Shown here in pieces: positions 24,660 through 33,105 of a stretch of DNA of 35,247 bases (position 1 is the stretch's first letter; every line of letters begins with the position of its first letter). The stretch is from Roseobacter sp. (GTDB taxonomy: Bacteria; Pseudomonadota; Alphaproteobacteria; Rhodobacterales; Rhodobacteraceae): NCBI GenBank assembly GCA_024636475.1, contig JAGXHA010000061.1:1-35247 (forward strand). Reading direction: 5' to 3'. Under the pieces are notes generated by a model. The model worked only from the letters and a program-made list of their open reading frames with translations, made no database searches and was not told the DNA's origin. Made by a program: the position numbers and the translations under genes.

Positions 24660-25952
24660 TCAGGCATTCGAGCCATCGCTTTGCGCCGCTTCGCGTTTCG
24701 ACTTGGCCACAGATTTGCGTTCCTTCGATGTCGGTTTCTGCGCAACGGGCCTGCGTGTCGGTGTCTTGGATGGCGTGCGTGTCACGGGTGGTTTTGCAGC
24801 GGTTTTTGCCTTGGGTTTTGGCTTGGCGACAGGTTTTGACTTTTTCAGGCCCAACCGGCTGCGCATCCCGTCAACTACTCCAACAGCGATTTTAGCCCGC
24901 AAATCCGGGTCAGCCAGAAATTTGCAAACGTCAGCCGCGCGGGCTGCCATCTGCTGACATTCGTCTTGATGACCGTCACACCATCCCAGCCGCTTTGTCA
25001 CGTTGCCGTGGTTTTTCCGAATAGGAACGAAATGCTCCCACGGCTTGAAATGATGTGTCGCAAACGTCTCGAACGGGCAATCGACAACCAGTGCCACACT
25101 GCCTGAGTTCAGTGTCCAATAAAAGCTCGAGCCCACGTCATTGCCAGGTAACACCACGATATATTTGTATGTTTGAAGCTCTTCACGCGACAGGCGGGGC
25201 CGTTCGAAATCCGCCAAAAACGGTTCATTCTCAAGCAAGAAACCGTCCGCATTCGTATAGCCCAGATCGAAGCGGGGATTGTCGAAATAAAGGCTTAGGA
25301 AATTGAACCTCTGCATTGATTTCAACACGTGAAGTGTTTCTTCGCGGCTGAACTCTCCGCTCTTGTATTTGCGTAAAAGCGGATACATCCGGATCATCTC
25401 ACCGCGTGCCCGAGGCCCCAAGCGCCCCCGGTTGCCCGGCCCGCCGCGCCAGGCGACGCGGTCGGATTTATCATCCCAAGCCACACGGTTTGGATCAAGG
25501 TTGCCCAGAAAATCAGGGCTGTCGATGTCATGATATTCGGGAAGGGGCCACAAAACATGGCCCGCGGGCCGGGTATGAAGACGATTGAAGTTAATCAGTG
25601 GCGCAGCACGGCCTTCGCTGTCGACCACCACGCGGTGGCGGTGGTCCTGCATGTCCAGAAGAAAGTCAAAGTCGGCCCCAGCCGCAAGAACGTCGCGCAG
25701 GGAATGCGTTGTCTTGTTGTTCTTGGAGTGTTGATTGTGTTGAACAAGCCATGGCTGCTCCACATCGCTGGATGGCTGCCAATCGTTCAAATTCCTGACC
25801 GATTGGCCTGCGTGATCCCATGACAAGGTCATGCCACTCGACGCCCGTGCCCCAAACGCAAACGCCGCAGGATCAAGGGACATCTCATAGCTGACATGCG
25901 CACCAAGCTGATGCGCAATCGAGCTATCTACAAAATCTTTTGTCGTAACCAT
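24660..25952 (-). CDS. GT90 (CAP10-like) glycosyltransferase with long basic tail
   Basis: The 430-residue protein is related to the GT90/CAP10 group, whose members transfer xylose, glucose or similar sugars. Family-like regions are RVAWRGGPGNRGR, FLSLYFDNPRFDLGYT, KYIVVLPGNDVGSSFYWTL and SGSVALVVDCPFETF...KPWEHFVPI. The last 60 or so residues are unlike the family: a low-complexity tail rich in Lys, Pro, Ala and Thr (KPVAKPKPKAKTAAKPP type) resembling histone-H1-like or ribonucleoprotein tails. It heads the seven-gene minus-strand glycan block, and a promoter-like element is about 65 bases upstream of its start. The tail could bind acidic glycan or the membrane face; this is a guess. Confidence 0.75.
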   Translation of the reverse strand: MVTTKDFVDSSIAHQLGAHVSYEMSLDPAAFAFGARASSGMTLSWDHAGQSVRNLNDWQPSSDVEQPWLVQHNQHSKNNKTTHSLRDVLAAGADFDFLLDMQDHRHRVVVDSEGRAAPLINFNRLHTRPAGHVLWPLPEYHDIDSPDFLGNLDPNRVAWDDKSDRVAWRGGPGNRGRLGPRARGEMIRMYPLLRKYKSGEFSREETLHVLKSMQRFNFLSLYFDNPRFDLGYTNADGFLLENEPFLADFERPRLSREELQTYKYIVVLPGNDVGSSFYWTLNSGSVALVVDCPFETFATHHFKPWEHFVPIRKNHGNVTKRLGWCDGHQDECQQMAARAADVCKFLADPDLRAKIAVGVVDGMRSRLGLKKSKPVAKPKPKAKTAAKPPVTRTPSKTPTRRPVAQKPTSKERKSVAKSKREAAQSDGSNA

Positions 25953-25994
25953 GGACCGCTCAATGCTCTGGAAGACATGCGATTATTTGTTTTG

Positions 25995-26046
25995 TTGCTT
26001 GTCTATTGTTCCTCAAACTATACCCTGCGACAGGCGATTGAGGCAA
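25995..26046. promoter_or_regulatory. overlapping divergent promoters of the glycan block
   Basis: On the minus strand -35 TTGCCT (26041-26046) and -10 TATAGT (26017-26022), spaced 18, face the GT90 gene. On the plus strand TTGCTT (25995-26000) and TATACC (26019-26024), also spaced 18, face the GT2 gene at 26106. The two -10 boxes share bases, so the promoters may compete. Only matches to consensus support this. Confidence 0.4.
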
Positions 26047-26105
26047 CCCTTTTGAAAAGACGGCCCCTCCATCTCGCGTAGCGCAAACGATCAGGCAGGT
26101 TTCTC

Positions 26106-27104
26106 ATGGGCATCGGTAACGAAAAGACCCTTATGTTGACGGTGATGCGCAACGAGGGGCCTTATGTGCTGGAATGGATCGCACATCATTTTGCGTTGGG
26201 CATCGATGACCTGCTGATCTTTACCAACTATTGCTCGGACAATACCGACAGGATACTTGACCGGATCGAAGTGCTTTGGCCCCACCGCGTCAAGCACCAA
26301 CCCAATCCCAAAATCATGTTCCCCAAGCAAGGCGTGTGGCATATCATGGCGCTGCGATATGCGGGCAACTTCGGGCGCTACCATGCGGCTGACTGGCTTT
26401 ATGTCACGGATGCCGACGAGTTTTTGAACCTCAAGAACCCGTCAGGCACATTGGATGGATTCTTTGATCAGGCAGGTGCGGCTGATGCCGTTTCATTCAC
26501 CTCTGTCGCGTTCAACAGCAACGGGCATAAACACGAAACCACCGATCTTGTCACAACCCGCTATACGCAAACCACCATGGATCTTGACGACACCGATCAG
26601 GAAATCATCACAGCCGTCAAGACCTTGTACCGCAACAAGATCAAAGGCCCGCGCCGCCCGCACCGGCCTGTGACCAAGACGTTTTCAACAACGGGTTTCA
26701 AGTGGATCAATGGTTCGGGCGAACAGATGCCCGCATCGTTCACCGACAGCGACTACAAGGGCATCAACGCCGTGCCCACCCGCGCCTTTGGACAGGTGAA
26801 CCATTATTCGATCAAATCTGCGGCAGAATTTTTGCTGAAAGTAGATCGGGGCGACGCGGTCCAGGCTGAGCGGCTTGGCGCGTCCGAGCAATACTGGAAC
26901 CACGCCAACCGTGCCGGTGGACTGGACACCAGCAACGTGGGGCTATCGCCCGCAGCGCAGGACATATATGACTATTTGCTGGCCGATCCGGTTCTGAAAC
27001 AGCTTCATGAACAATCGTTTGAATTGCGGCAAACCCGGTTGGCCGCAATTCTGGAGACAGAAAACGGGCAGGATCTGGCACGCAGGATTGGCTATTACGA
27101 TTAG
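26106..27104 (+). CDS. GT2-type glycosyltransferase (Glyco_tranf_2_4 group)
   Basis: The 332-residue protein begins TLMLTVMRNEGPYVLEWIAHHFALGIDDLLIFTNYCSDNTD, the signature start of the GT2-like family in which the first strand is followed by RNE and LEWxxHH. The DxD-type metal site is DADEF (about residues 101-105). GQVNHYSIKSAAEFLLKVDRG is a second shared block found again in the other two GT2-type genes here. It has no signal peptide. An AGG-rich site precedes ATG 26106. It is convergent with the GT2-FkbM fusion gene, with a 4-base overlap of ends. It may be duplicated from a common ancestor with its two neighbours. Confidence 0.82.
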   Translation: MGIGNEKTLMLTVMRNEGPYVLEWIAHHFALGIDDLLIFTNYCSDNTDRILDRIEVLWPHRVKHQPNPKIMFPKQGVWHIMALRYAGNFGRYHAADWLYVTDADEFLNLKNPSGTLDGFFDQAGAADAVSFTSVAFNSNGHKHETTDLVTTRYTQTTMDLDDTDQEIITAVKTLYRNKIKGPRRPHRPVTKTFSTTGFKWINGSGEQMPASFTDSDYKGINAVPTRAFGQVNHYSIKSAAEFLLKVDRGDAVQAERLGASEQYWNHANRAGGLDTSNVGLSPAAQDIYDYLLADPVLKQLHEQSFELRQTRLAAILETENGQDLARRIGYYD

Positions 27105-28966
27105 GCCAGTGTGCGGGGTTCGATAATCACAAACTCCGGCACGCTAAGTTCTTCCGAGGGTGCAAGTGCCTCATCATCAACCTTTCTCTGTTCGCTCATA
27201 AAGGTCGAAATGGCGGGCCCCATCAGAACGATACGCGTGACACTGCCGCGATTTACGCGGCTCAACAGCTTTGCACCGACCTGTTCATAAGTAACCCGCA
27301 GCACATCGGGCTTTTCATCCTCGATCAATTGATTGATCCGCGCGATTGTCTTTGCATCTTCACCCGGAAACACGACCTGCTCTGTGGTCATCTGCAGTTG
27401 ATCGCCCAGCGAAAGTTCATTCTGCGCCAGGATATTGTGCATGATCTTCATCCGTGACGCGTTGTCTTCCTGGGCTACAACAACAGTTTGCGGCACCTCT
27501 TTGACCGTAAAGATCGATAGAAATCCGATGCCTGATCCCAGATCCAGCACCTTTTGTCCCTCTTCGACCATGCGCCCGACCTTGCGGGCCATCCGGCGCT
27601 GATACTTGCCACGCATCACGAAATCGAGCGTGTTTTGGGCAAAAATTCGGACGTCCGCAGGTAAGAGAATCTCGTGGTTGGGAACCCATTCCACAGCCGT
27701 TTGCGCTGATACATCAATCTCACCGGGCACGAAACCATCACCGCCCTCGCCCACATCAGCGAAATCCGCTTCGGGTTTTTTGCGACGTTCCTGAACGGGG
27801 CGCTCAGAGTTGTTCTTTTCGACCTGCGACATCAGCGCTGCAATTTCCGCAGGGTCGCGGGCCTTGGGCGGTTTGGCAACAATCTGCGTGATCGGCACCT
27901 TCGAGGCCTCGATCAGCGACGCTTTAAGCTCCTCATAGGCGTCTGTCTTGCGGTATTCGTCAAGCCGCGCCTCGACCCGCTCGATCGCGCTGTAGTGCAG
28001 GCGCGACAACACCGGGTCAGTCAACAGCTCTTCCATGATCGCCTTACGCCGTTCATTATAGCGCAGGATCTTATCGTCGTAGACTTCGTTACGGTCCTGA
28101 AGCGACCAATAATCGGCGTTATACTTGTCTTTTTTGTTGTTCACGTTGCCACGAAACTTGCGGATCGCGTAGCTGTCGATGGACTTGACCGCATAGTGGT
28201 TCATCTGCGCCCATTGATAGCCAACGGTGCGCCGGATCGAGCGCCAGCCGCGGAATTTAAAGTAATCCTCCATCGGCAAGCCGGACCCGTTGAGCCATTT
28301 GACCGTATCAGGAAAGCCTGTTTCAAGCTCCTTGTTCTTGATTGATGGCCGGTGGATACCGATTTTCCATTTGTCAGGGTCAAACTTGAACAGGGTTTTG
28401 ACGCCCCAGCCCTTGTTCCAAGTGGGCGGTGCCGCATAAAGATATTGTTCGGTCACGGGCGCGCGCGACCAATCAACCACGTTGCCAGACCCGAAAATGC
28501 GCCATGTGATGATGATCCCGTTGGCATCACCCGCAGCATCCAACATCGGGTCAAGCGTGCCGTCGCCATAGTTGATCGACAAAAACTCGTCGGCGTCGAA
28601 CATCAAAATCCAGTCGGCCTCGGCCACCTTGGGTTCCTTTTGCGCGTATTTCATTGCCGATGGCTGGGGTTTCACACCTTCGGGAATGTCGTTGCGCCGA
28701 TGATACCCAAGGCCCAGTTCTTCAAGGCGGATCAGCATCTCGTCAGTGCCATCACTGCAATCGTTCGTATAAACAAGGATCTTGGTGAACCCCACGGCAA
28801 GGTGATGCGCGTACCATTCCAGCAGGAACGGCGCCTCATCCTTCATCATCGAGATGGCCAGCAGCTTGCCGTGCGGGCTTTTATGCGGTTTCAGTTTGAT
28901 GGCATTGGCCCTCTTGCGGTGGCTTAACGCAGCGCCTTGGACGGATCGATGCCGATCTTTTCGCAC
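27101..28966 (-). CDS. GT2-type glycosyltransferase fused to FkbM-like methyltransferase domain
   Basis: About 620 residues. The N-terminal 330 are a GT2-type transferase: LLAISMMKDEAPFLLEWYAHHLAVGF, FDADEFLS as metal site, and QMNHYAVKSIDSYAIRKFRG. A charged linker (roughly 360-430) leads to a Rossmann methyltransferase-like domain with VLDLGSGIGFLSIFTVKE as the AdoMet loop and VLRVTYEQVGAKLL in the place of the FkbM acidic block. It may add a sugar and O-methylate it. The start is unclear: no ATG precedes the first strand. GTG 28966 is used here; GTG 29014 and a non-standard codon near 28900 behind an AAGAGG are alternatives. It overlaps the upstream glycosyltransferase gene. Confidence 0.78.
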   Translation of the reverse strand: MRKDRHRSVQGAALSHRKRANAIKLKPHKSPHGKLLAISMMKDEAPFLLEWYAHHLAVGFTKILVYTNDCSDGTDEMLIRLEELGLGYHRRNDIPEGVKPQPSAMKYAQKEPKVAEADWILMFDADEFLSINYGDGTLDPMLDAAGDANGIIITWRIFGSGNVVDWSRAPVTEQYLYAAPPTWNKGWGVKTLFKFDPDKWKIGIHRPSIKNKELETGFPDTVKWLNGSGLPMEDYFKFRGWRSIRRTVGYQWAQMNHYAVKSIDSYAIRKFRGNVNNKKDKYNADYWSLQDRNEVYDDKILRYNERRKAIMEELLTDPVLSRLHYSAIERVEARLDEYRKTDAYEELKASLIEASKVPITQIVAKPPKARDPAEIAALMSQVEKNNSERPVQERRKKPEADFADVGEGGDGFVPGEIDVSAQTAVEWVPNHEILLPADVRIFAQNTLDFVMRGKYQRRMARKVGRMVEEGQKVLDLGSGIGFLSIFTVKEVPQTVVVAQEDNASRMKIMHNILAQNELSLGDQLQMTTEQVVFPGEDAKTIARINQLIEDEKPDVLRVTYEQVGAKLLSRVNRGSVTRIVLMGPAISTFMSEQRKVDDEALAPSEELSVPEFVIIEPRTLA

Positions 28967-29730
28967 ATCCGCGCGGCATAGGATCCGGGCAGCGGCGCGT
29001 TCTTTTCCCACCACGGTTTTGTCCCGTTGGTATAAAGATGGACCGACAAGGTTTTTTCAGTGAAATGCCCCTCAACACGGCCGTAAGGGTCATAGAATAC
29101 GTCATTGAGCTGGAACGGGACAGGGTACAGTACTTCTCGTTCGCTGGCCTTGTCATATTGGCCAGTTTGCTTGGCAAAATAGGTGAAGGCCTGCGGGCCG
29201 AATGCCGTGCGCTCGGCGTTATAAATGCGGTGTGAATGGGACAGCTTGGGATCCTGGCGGTCGTATTTCTTGCGCTGGTTCTTGTTCCACCACGCGGGGT
29301 AATCGGGCAAGTTGTCGTAGTAATCCAGCAGTTGGTCCATCAGCTCGCATTCTTGCGGCAGACCCACGACACCGCAGTTCAGCGCGCCTGACATGCCGTG
29401 GCGGCCAAAAATATATTCGTCGTCTTCAGGAAAAGGCTGGTGGCAGAAAGCATCGCAATCAATCCAGATTGCGCCCGTCTTCCGGATCATCTTGTAGCGA
29501 AACACATTCGACAGGAAGGACGCACTCGTCGCGTCGACCAAAGCGCGGTCGATCTCCATGATTTCCGAGGCTGGGCGAACTTCGACACCCTCAGGTGCAT
29601 TATCGACCTTGTCGGCGCAATACAGGATCGTCTTGTGACCCGCGACAACATGGGATTTCAGGCAAAGCTGGTTGAGATAGTGAAGTTTCTCACCAATCCA
29701 AAGCGACGCGACGGGGCGACGGTCATTCAT
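28924..29730 (-). CDS. DxD-type glycosyltransferase (capsule/GT32-like)
   Basis: The 268-residue protein resembles sugar transferases with an alpha-1,4-glycosyltransferase or GT32-like fold. After SLWIGEKLHYLNQLCLKS, the central block FLSNVFRYKMIRKTGAIWIDCDAFC carries the nucleotide-sugar DCD site (about residues 92-94). SGALNCGVVGLP and GPQAFTYFAK follow in the usual order, and the C-terminus has SVHLYTNGTKPWWEK, where relatives have a histidine-tryptophan motif. No signal peptide is present. Its end overlaps the start region of the GT2-FkbM fusion gene, so both are likely cotranscribed. Sugar specificity is unknown. Confidence 0.75.
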   Translation of the reverse strand: MNDRRPVASLWIGEKLHYLNQLCLKSHVVAGHKTILYCADKVDNAPEGVEVRPASEIMEIDRALVDATSASFLSNVFRYKMIRKTGAIWIDCDAFCHQPFPEDDEYIFGRHGMSGALNCGVVGLPQECELMDQLLDYYDNLPDYPAWWNKNQRKKYDRQDPKLSHSHRIYNAERTAFGPQAFTYFAKQTGQYDKASEREVLYPVPFQLNDVFYDPYGRVEGHFTEKTLSVHLYTNGTKPWWEKNAPLPGSYAARMCEKIGIDPSKALR

Positions 29731-29841
29731 AATTTCGGCCTCTCTTATGACACTATTTTTGCTGTGCCGGGTTTATCTGCTCAATTTCAAGAATAGCTTA
29801 GCACCCCTGCACTTGTAAAGAATCCTTCGGGTTCGGCTCTT

Positions 29842-29871
29842 GGGTGCGCCAAGATTGACTTGGCGACGCCC
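29842..29871 (+). other. hairpin in the leader of the GT2 gene
   Basis: GGGTG-CGCCAAG (29842-29853) can pair with CTTGGCG-A-CGCCC (29859-29871) around a 5-base loop, leaving one bulged A. It lies 33 bases upstream of the GT2-type start. It could act in the mRNA leader or be a transcription stop for antisense reads. No T-run follows. Confidence 0.35.
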
Positions 29872-29904
29872 ACATGAGAGTCAATTACGCAACGCACTCC
29901 TTCC

Positions 29905-30945
29905 TTGTTCAAGGCGCATCCCGACGTGACCCGCATTCTCGCCATAACCTGCATGCGAAACGAAGGCCCCTATTGCCTTGAATGGATCGCCCATCACCGC
30001 GCTGCGGGAATAACTGATTTTCTGATTTTCACCCATGATTGCAATGATGGCACCGACACGCTTCTGGATATGATCCCCGGTGTGAGCCATGTCTCGTTCC
30101 AGCCCGATGCCGACAAATCCGTACAGTGGCAGGCGATGCGGCTGGCTGATCTTCATCCGTTGATGAAGGCTGCCGACTGGGTGATCTTCTTTGATTGCGA
30201 CGAGTTTTTATGCCTTGAGGCATCGATGCTTACATTTGCGGATCTCATTGCATCGGTGCCTGAGACCAGCGATGCGATCGCATTGCCATGGCGGCTTTTT
30301 GGTGCGGCGGGTCAGGAAAATTTCGCGGATGCCCTGACGCCCGAACGCTTTCGAATGGCCGCCCCCGACCCTTTTCACCTGCCTGCCGGAAATTTCTTCA
30401 AGTCGCTTTTCCGACCCGATGCGTTTCAAAAGCTTGGCGTGCACCGCCCGAAAAATAAAGGCAAAGGGCCCGGCGTCTGGAGCCTGGGCGGGACGCATGC
30501 CGCGCCTGCTGGCTTTGCCGAAAATGACAGTCGCATCAACCTTTTCGGCCTGATACAGGCCCCTGCCCGCGCAAGGCTGAACCATTATTCACTGCGCTCG
30601 GCCAGCGAATTCATGGTGAAACGCGAGCGCGGACTGCCGAACCGGACGACGAAAACGCTTGATCTGCATTACTGGGCAGAGCGGAATTTCAACACCGTCG
30701 AAGATCATGCCATTGCCCCGATGCTGCAAGGCACACGCCGCGAGATGGACGGCCTGCGCGCCCTGCCCGGCGTGCAAGATGCCCATGATCACGCAGTAAG
30801 CCGGCACCGTGATGCGTTTGCCGCGCTGATCAAAGACCCCGCTGAAATACAGTTTTTCTGGCACCTGATCCTGCTTGGCAGCAGCACCCCCCCGTCAGCC
30901 GAACAAACGCGTGCCCATCTGGCAAGACACGGGCAATCAGATTAG
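29905..30945 (+). CDS. GT2-type glycosyltransferase (third paralogue)
   Basis: The 346-residue protein has the same family start, ILAITCMRNEGPYCLEWIAHHRAAGITDFLIFTHDCNDGTD, and metal site FFDCDEFL. RLNHYSLRSASEFMVKRERG is the shared second block. Together with the genes at 26106 and 27101 it forms a trio of related transferases. The start is not strong: TTG 29905 or GTG 29926, with no ATG near the family N-terminus; I use TTG 29905. It is transcribed divergently from the DxD glycosyltransferase at 29730 across 174 bases. It stands alone, with the next plus-strand gene about 95 bases on and of unrelated function. Confidence 0.82.
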   Translation: MFKAHPDVTRILAITCMRNEGPYCLEWIAHHRAAGITDFLIFTHDCNDGTDTLLDMIPGVSHVSFQPDADKSVQWQAMRLADLHPLMKAADWVIFFDCDEFLCLEASMLTFADLIASVPETSDAIALPWRLFGAAGQENFADALTPERFRMAAPDPFHLPAGNFFKSLFRPDAFQKLGVHRPKNKGKGPGVWSLGGTHAAPAGFAENDSRINLFGLIQAPARARLNHYSLRSASEFMVKRERGLPNRTTKTLDLHYWAERNFNTVEDHAIAPMLQGTRREMDGLRALPGVQDAHDHAVSRHRDAFAALIKDPAEIQFFWHLILLGSSTPPSAEQTRAHLARHGQSD

Positions 30946-31040
30946 ACGGTGACGCGCCTAAACGCGGCGCGAACAGACTTGATTGGCTGTGGTTTCGGCT
31001 GCACCCTCAAAGGCAGTCATTTCCGCCAAAGGTGCTCCAA

Positions 31041-33086
31041 ATGTCCACTGATCCGTTGCTGCAACCCTTTCAGCTCAAGCATCTGACGCTGAAAAACAGG
31101 ATCATGACCACCAGCCATGAACCTGCCTATCCCGAAGACGGCATGCCCAAGGACCGCTACCGCGCATATCACGAAGAACGCGCAAAAGCAGGTGTTGCCT
31201 TGGCGATGACAGCGGGGTCAGCCTCGGTATCCAAGGACAGCCCGCCGGTCTTCAACAACGTGCTGGCCTACAAGGACGAGGTCGTGCCGTGGATTCGTAG
31301 CCTGACCGACGCGTGCCACGACCATGGCTGCGCGGTGATGATCCAACTGACCCATCTGGGGCGGCGCACGACATGGAACAAGGGCGACTGGCTGCCGTCG
31401 GTGTCGTCGTCAAAGCACCGTGAACCGGCCCACCGCGCCTTCCCGAAACTGATTGAGGATTGGGATATCGAGCGGATCATCACCGATTTCGCCGACGCGG
31501 CGGAGCGGATGAAAGACGGCGGGATGGACGGGATCGAATTGCAGGTCTACGGCCATCTGCTGGATCAATTCTGGTCGCCGCTGACCAATGATCTGGTGGG
31601 GCCTTACGGCGCTGATACCTTGGAAAACCGGATGCGTTTTCCGATGGATGTGCTGGCGGCGGTACGCAAACGCGTGGGCGGTGATTTCATCGTGGGTTTT
31701 CGCTATACGGCAGACGAAGCACAAAAAGGCGGCATCAGCCCAGAAGAAGGTCTGGAGATTTCCAAGACGCTTGCCGCTTCGGGCCAGCTGGATTTCCTGA
31801 ACGTCATCAAAGGGCGTATCCACACCGACCCCGCCATGACCGATGTGATCCCGGTGCAGGGCATGCAAAGCGCCCCGCATCTGGATTTCGCAGGTTCGGT
31901 CAAAAAGGCCACAGGCATGCCGACATTCCATGCCGCACGCATTCAAGATGTCGCAACAGCGCGTCATGCGGTGGCGGCAGGATTGTTGGATATGGTCGGC
32001 ATGACCCGCGCGCACATGGCAGATCCCCATATCGTGCAAAAGATCATTGAGGGGCGCGAGCATGACATCCGCCCTTGCGTTGGCGCAACCTATTGTCTGG
32101 ACCGCATCTATCAGGGCGGCGAGGCGTTGTGCATCCACAACCCCGCAACGGGACGCGAATTGACGATGCCGCACCGGATCGCACCCGCCGATGTAAAGCG
32201 CAAGATTGTTATTGTCGGTGCCGGTCCTGCTGGACTGGAAGCGGCCCGCGTGGGCGCTGAGCGTGGCCACGATGTGACCGTGTTCGAGGCCCAGCCGGAC
32301 CCGGGCGGGCAAATCCGCCTCACCGCGCAAAGCCCGCGCCGTCGCGAGATGATGTCGATCATCAACTGGCGTATGTCACAATGTGCGGCGCATGATGTCG
32401 TTTTTCATTTCAACAAGTGGGCCGACCAGGACGATGTGCTGGCGCTATGCCCTGACGTGGTGATTGTCGCCACAGGCGGGCTGCCCAACACCGAACTATT
32501 CGAAACCGGCATCGAGGCCGAAAATGTCGTAAGTGCTTGGGACATCATTTCGGGCGATGTGAAACCTGCCGAGAAGATCTTGATCTATGATGAAAGCGGC
32601 GATCATCCAGGCCTGCAAGCTGCCGAGGTTGCAGCACTTGCCGGATCGAGCGTCGAAATAATGACCCCCGACCGGGTCTTTGCGCCTGACATTATGGCGA
32701 TGAACTTGGTGCCCTATATGCGGTCTTTGCAGGATAAAGACGTCACCTTTACCGTGACACGCCGTTTGTTGGGCGTTGTGCGCGACGGCAACAAGCTGAT
32801 GGCCACTATCGGGACAGATTACAGCGATTTCACCAAGCAACAGGCATATGATCAGGTCGTGGTAAACTACGGAACCTTGCCACTGGATGATGTTTACATG
32901 GCGTTAAAGCCGCTTAGCAGCAATGAGGGCGCTTTGGATCAGGCTGCGCTGATCGCTGGACGACCGCAAACCATCACGCGCAATGATACAGGCACGTTCC
33001 AGCTGTTTCGCATCGGTGATGCCGTCTCGGCGCGCAACACCCATGCCGCGATTTATGACGCACTTAGACTTGTTAAGGATCTATGA
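31041..33086 (+). CDS. NADH:flavin oxidoreductase / DgcA-like demethylating dehydrogenase
   Basis: The 681-residue protein has the three-part layout of the trimethylamine dehydrogenase / 2,4-dienoyl-CoA reductase group: an FMN TIM barrel (about 1-340), an iron-sulfur region and a C-terminal nucleotide-binding half starting KIVIVGAGPAGLEAA. HEPAYPEDGMPKDRYRAYHEERAKAG resembles the DgcA/HpbB branch, which removes methyl groups from dimethylglycine or N-methylproline-type betaines, releasing formaldehyde. In the cluster motif, Cys346, Cys352 and Cys364 are present but the position of the second cysteine is Ala349. ATG 31041 is chosen: AAAGG stands eight bases before it. Electron-transfer partners are not adjacent. 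Substrate inferred from family only. Confidence 0.83.
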   Translation: MSTDPLLQPFQLKHLTLKNRIMTTSHEPAYPEDGMPKDRYRAYHEERAKAGVALAMTAGSASVSKDSPPVFNNVLAYKDEVVPWIRSLTDACHDHGCAVMIQLTHLGRRTTWNKGDWLPSVSSSKHREPAHRAFPKLIEDWDIERIITDFADAAERMKDGGMDGIELQVYGHLLDQFWSPLTNDLVGPYGADTLENRMRFPMDVLAAVRKRVGGDFIVGFRYTADEAQKGGISPEEGLEISKTLAASGQLDFLNVIKGRIHTDPAMTDVIPVQGMQSAPHLDFAGSVKKATGMPTFHAARIQDVATARHAVAAGLLDMVGMTRAHMADPHIVQKIIEGREHDIRPCVGATYCLDRIYQGGEALCIHNPATGRELTMPHRIAPADVKRKIVIVGAGPAGLEAARVGAERGHDVTVFEAQPDPGGQIRLTAQSPRRREMMSIINWRMSQCAAHDVVFHFNKWADQDDVLALCPDVVIVATGGLPNTELFETGIEAENVVSAWDIISGDVKPAEKILIYDESGDHPGLQAAEVAALAGSSVEIMTPDRVFAPDIMAMNLVPYMRSLQDKDVTFTVTRRLLGVVRDGNKLMATIGTDYSDFTKQQAYDQVVVNYGTLPLDDVYMALKPLSSNEGALDQAALIAGRPQTITRNDTGTFQLFRIGDAVSARNTHAAIYDALRLVKDL

Positions 33087-33105
33087 CCGTCTTTAATAGC
33101 GGCGC

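Noticed and set aside
31410..32330. A 306-codon minus-strand frame opposite the DgcA-like gene
   Set aside because: Shadow of a gene with clear flavin and nucleotide-binding motifs.
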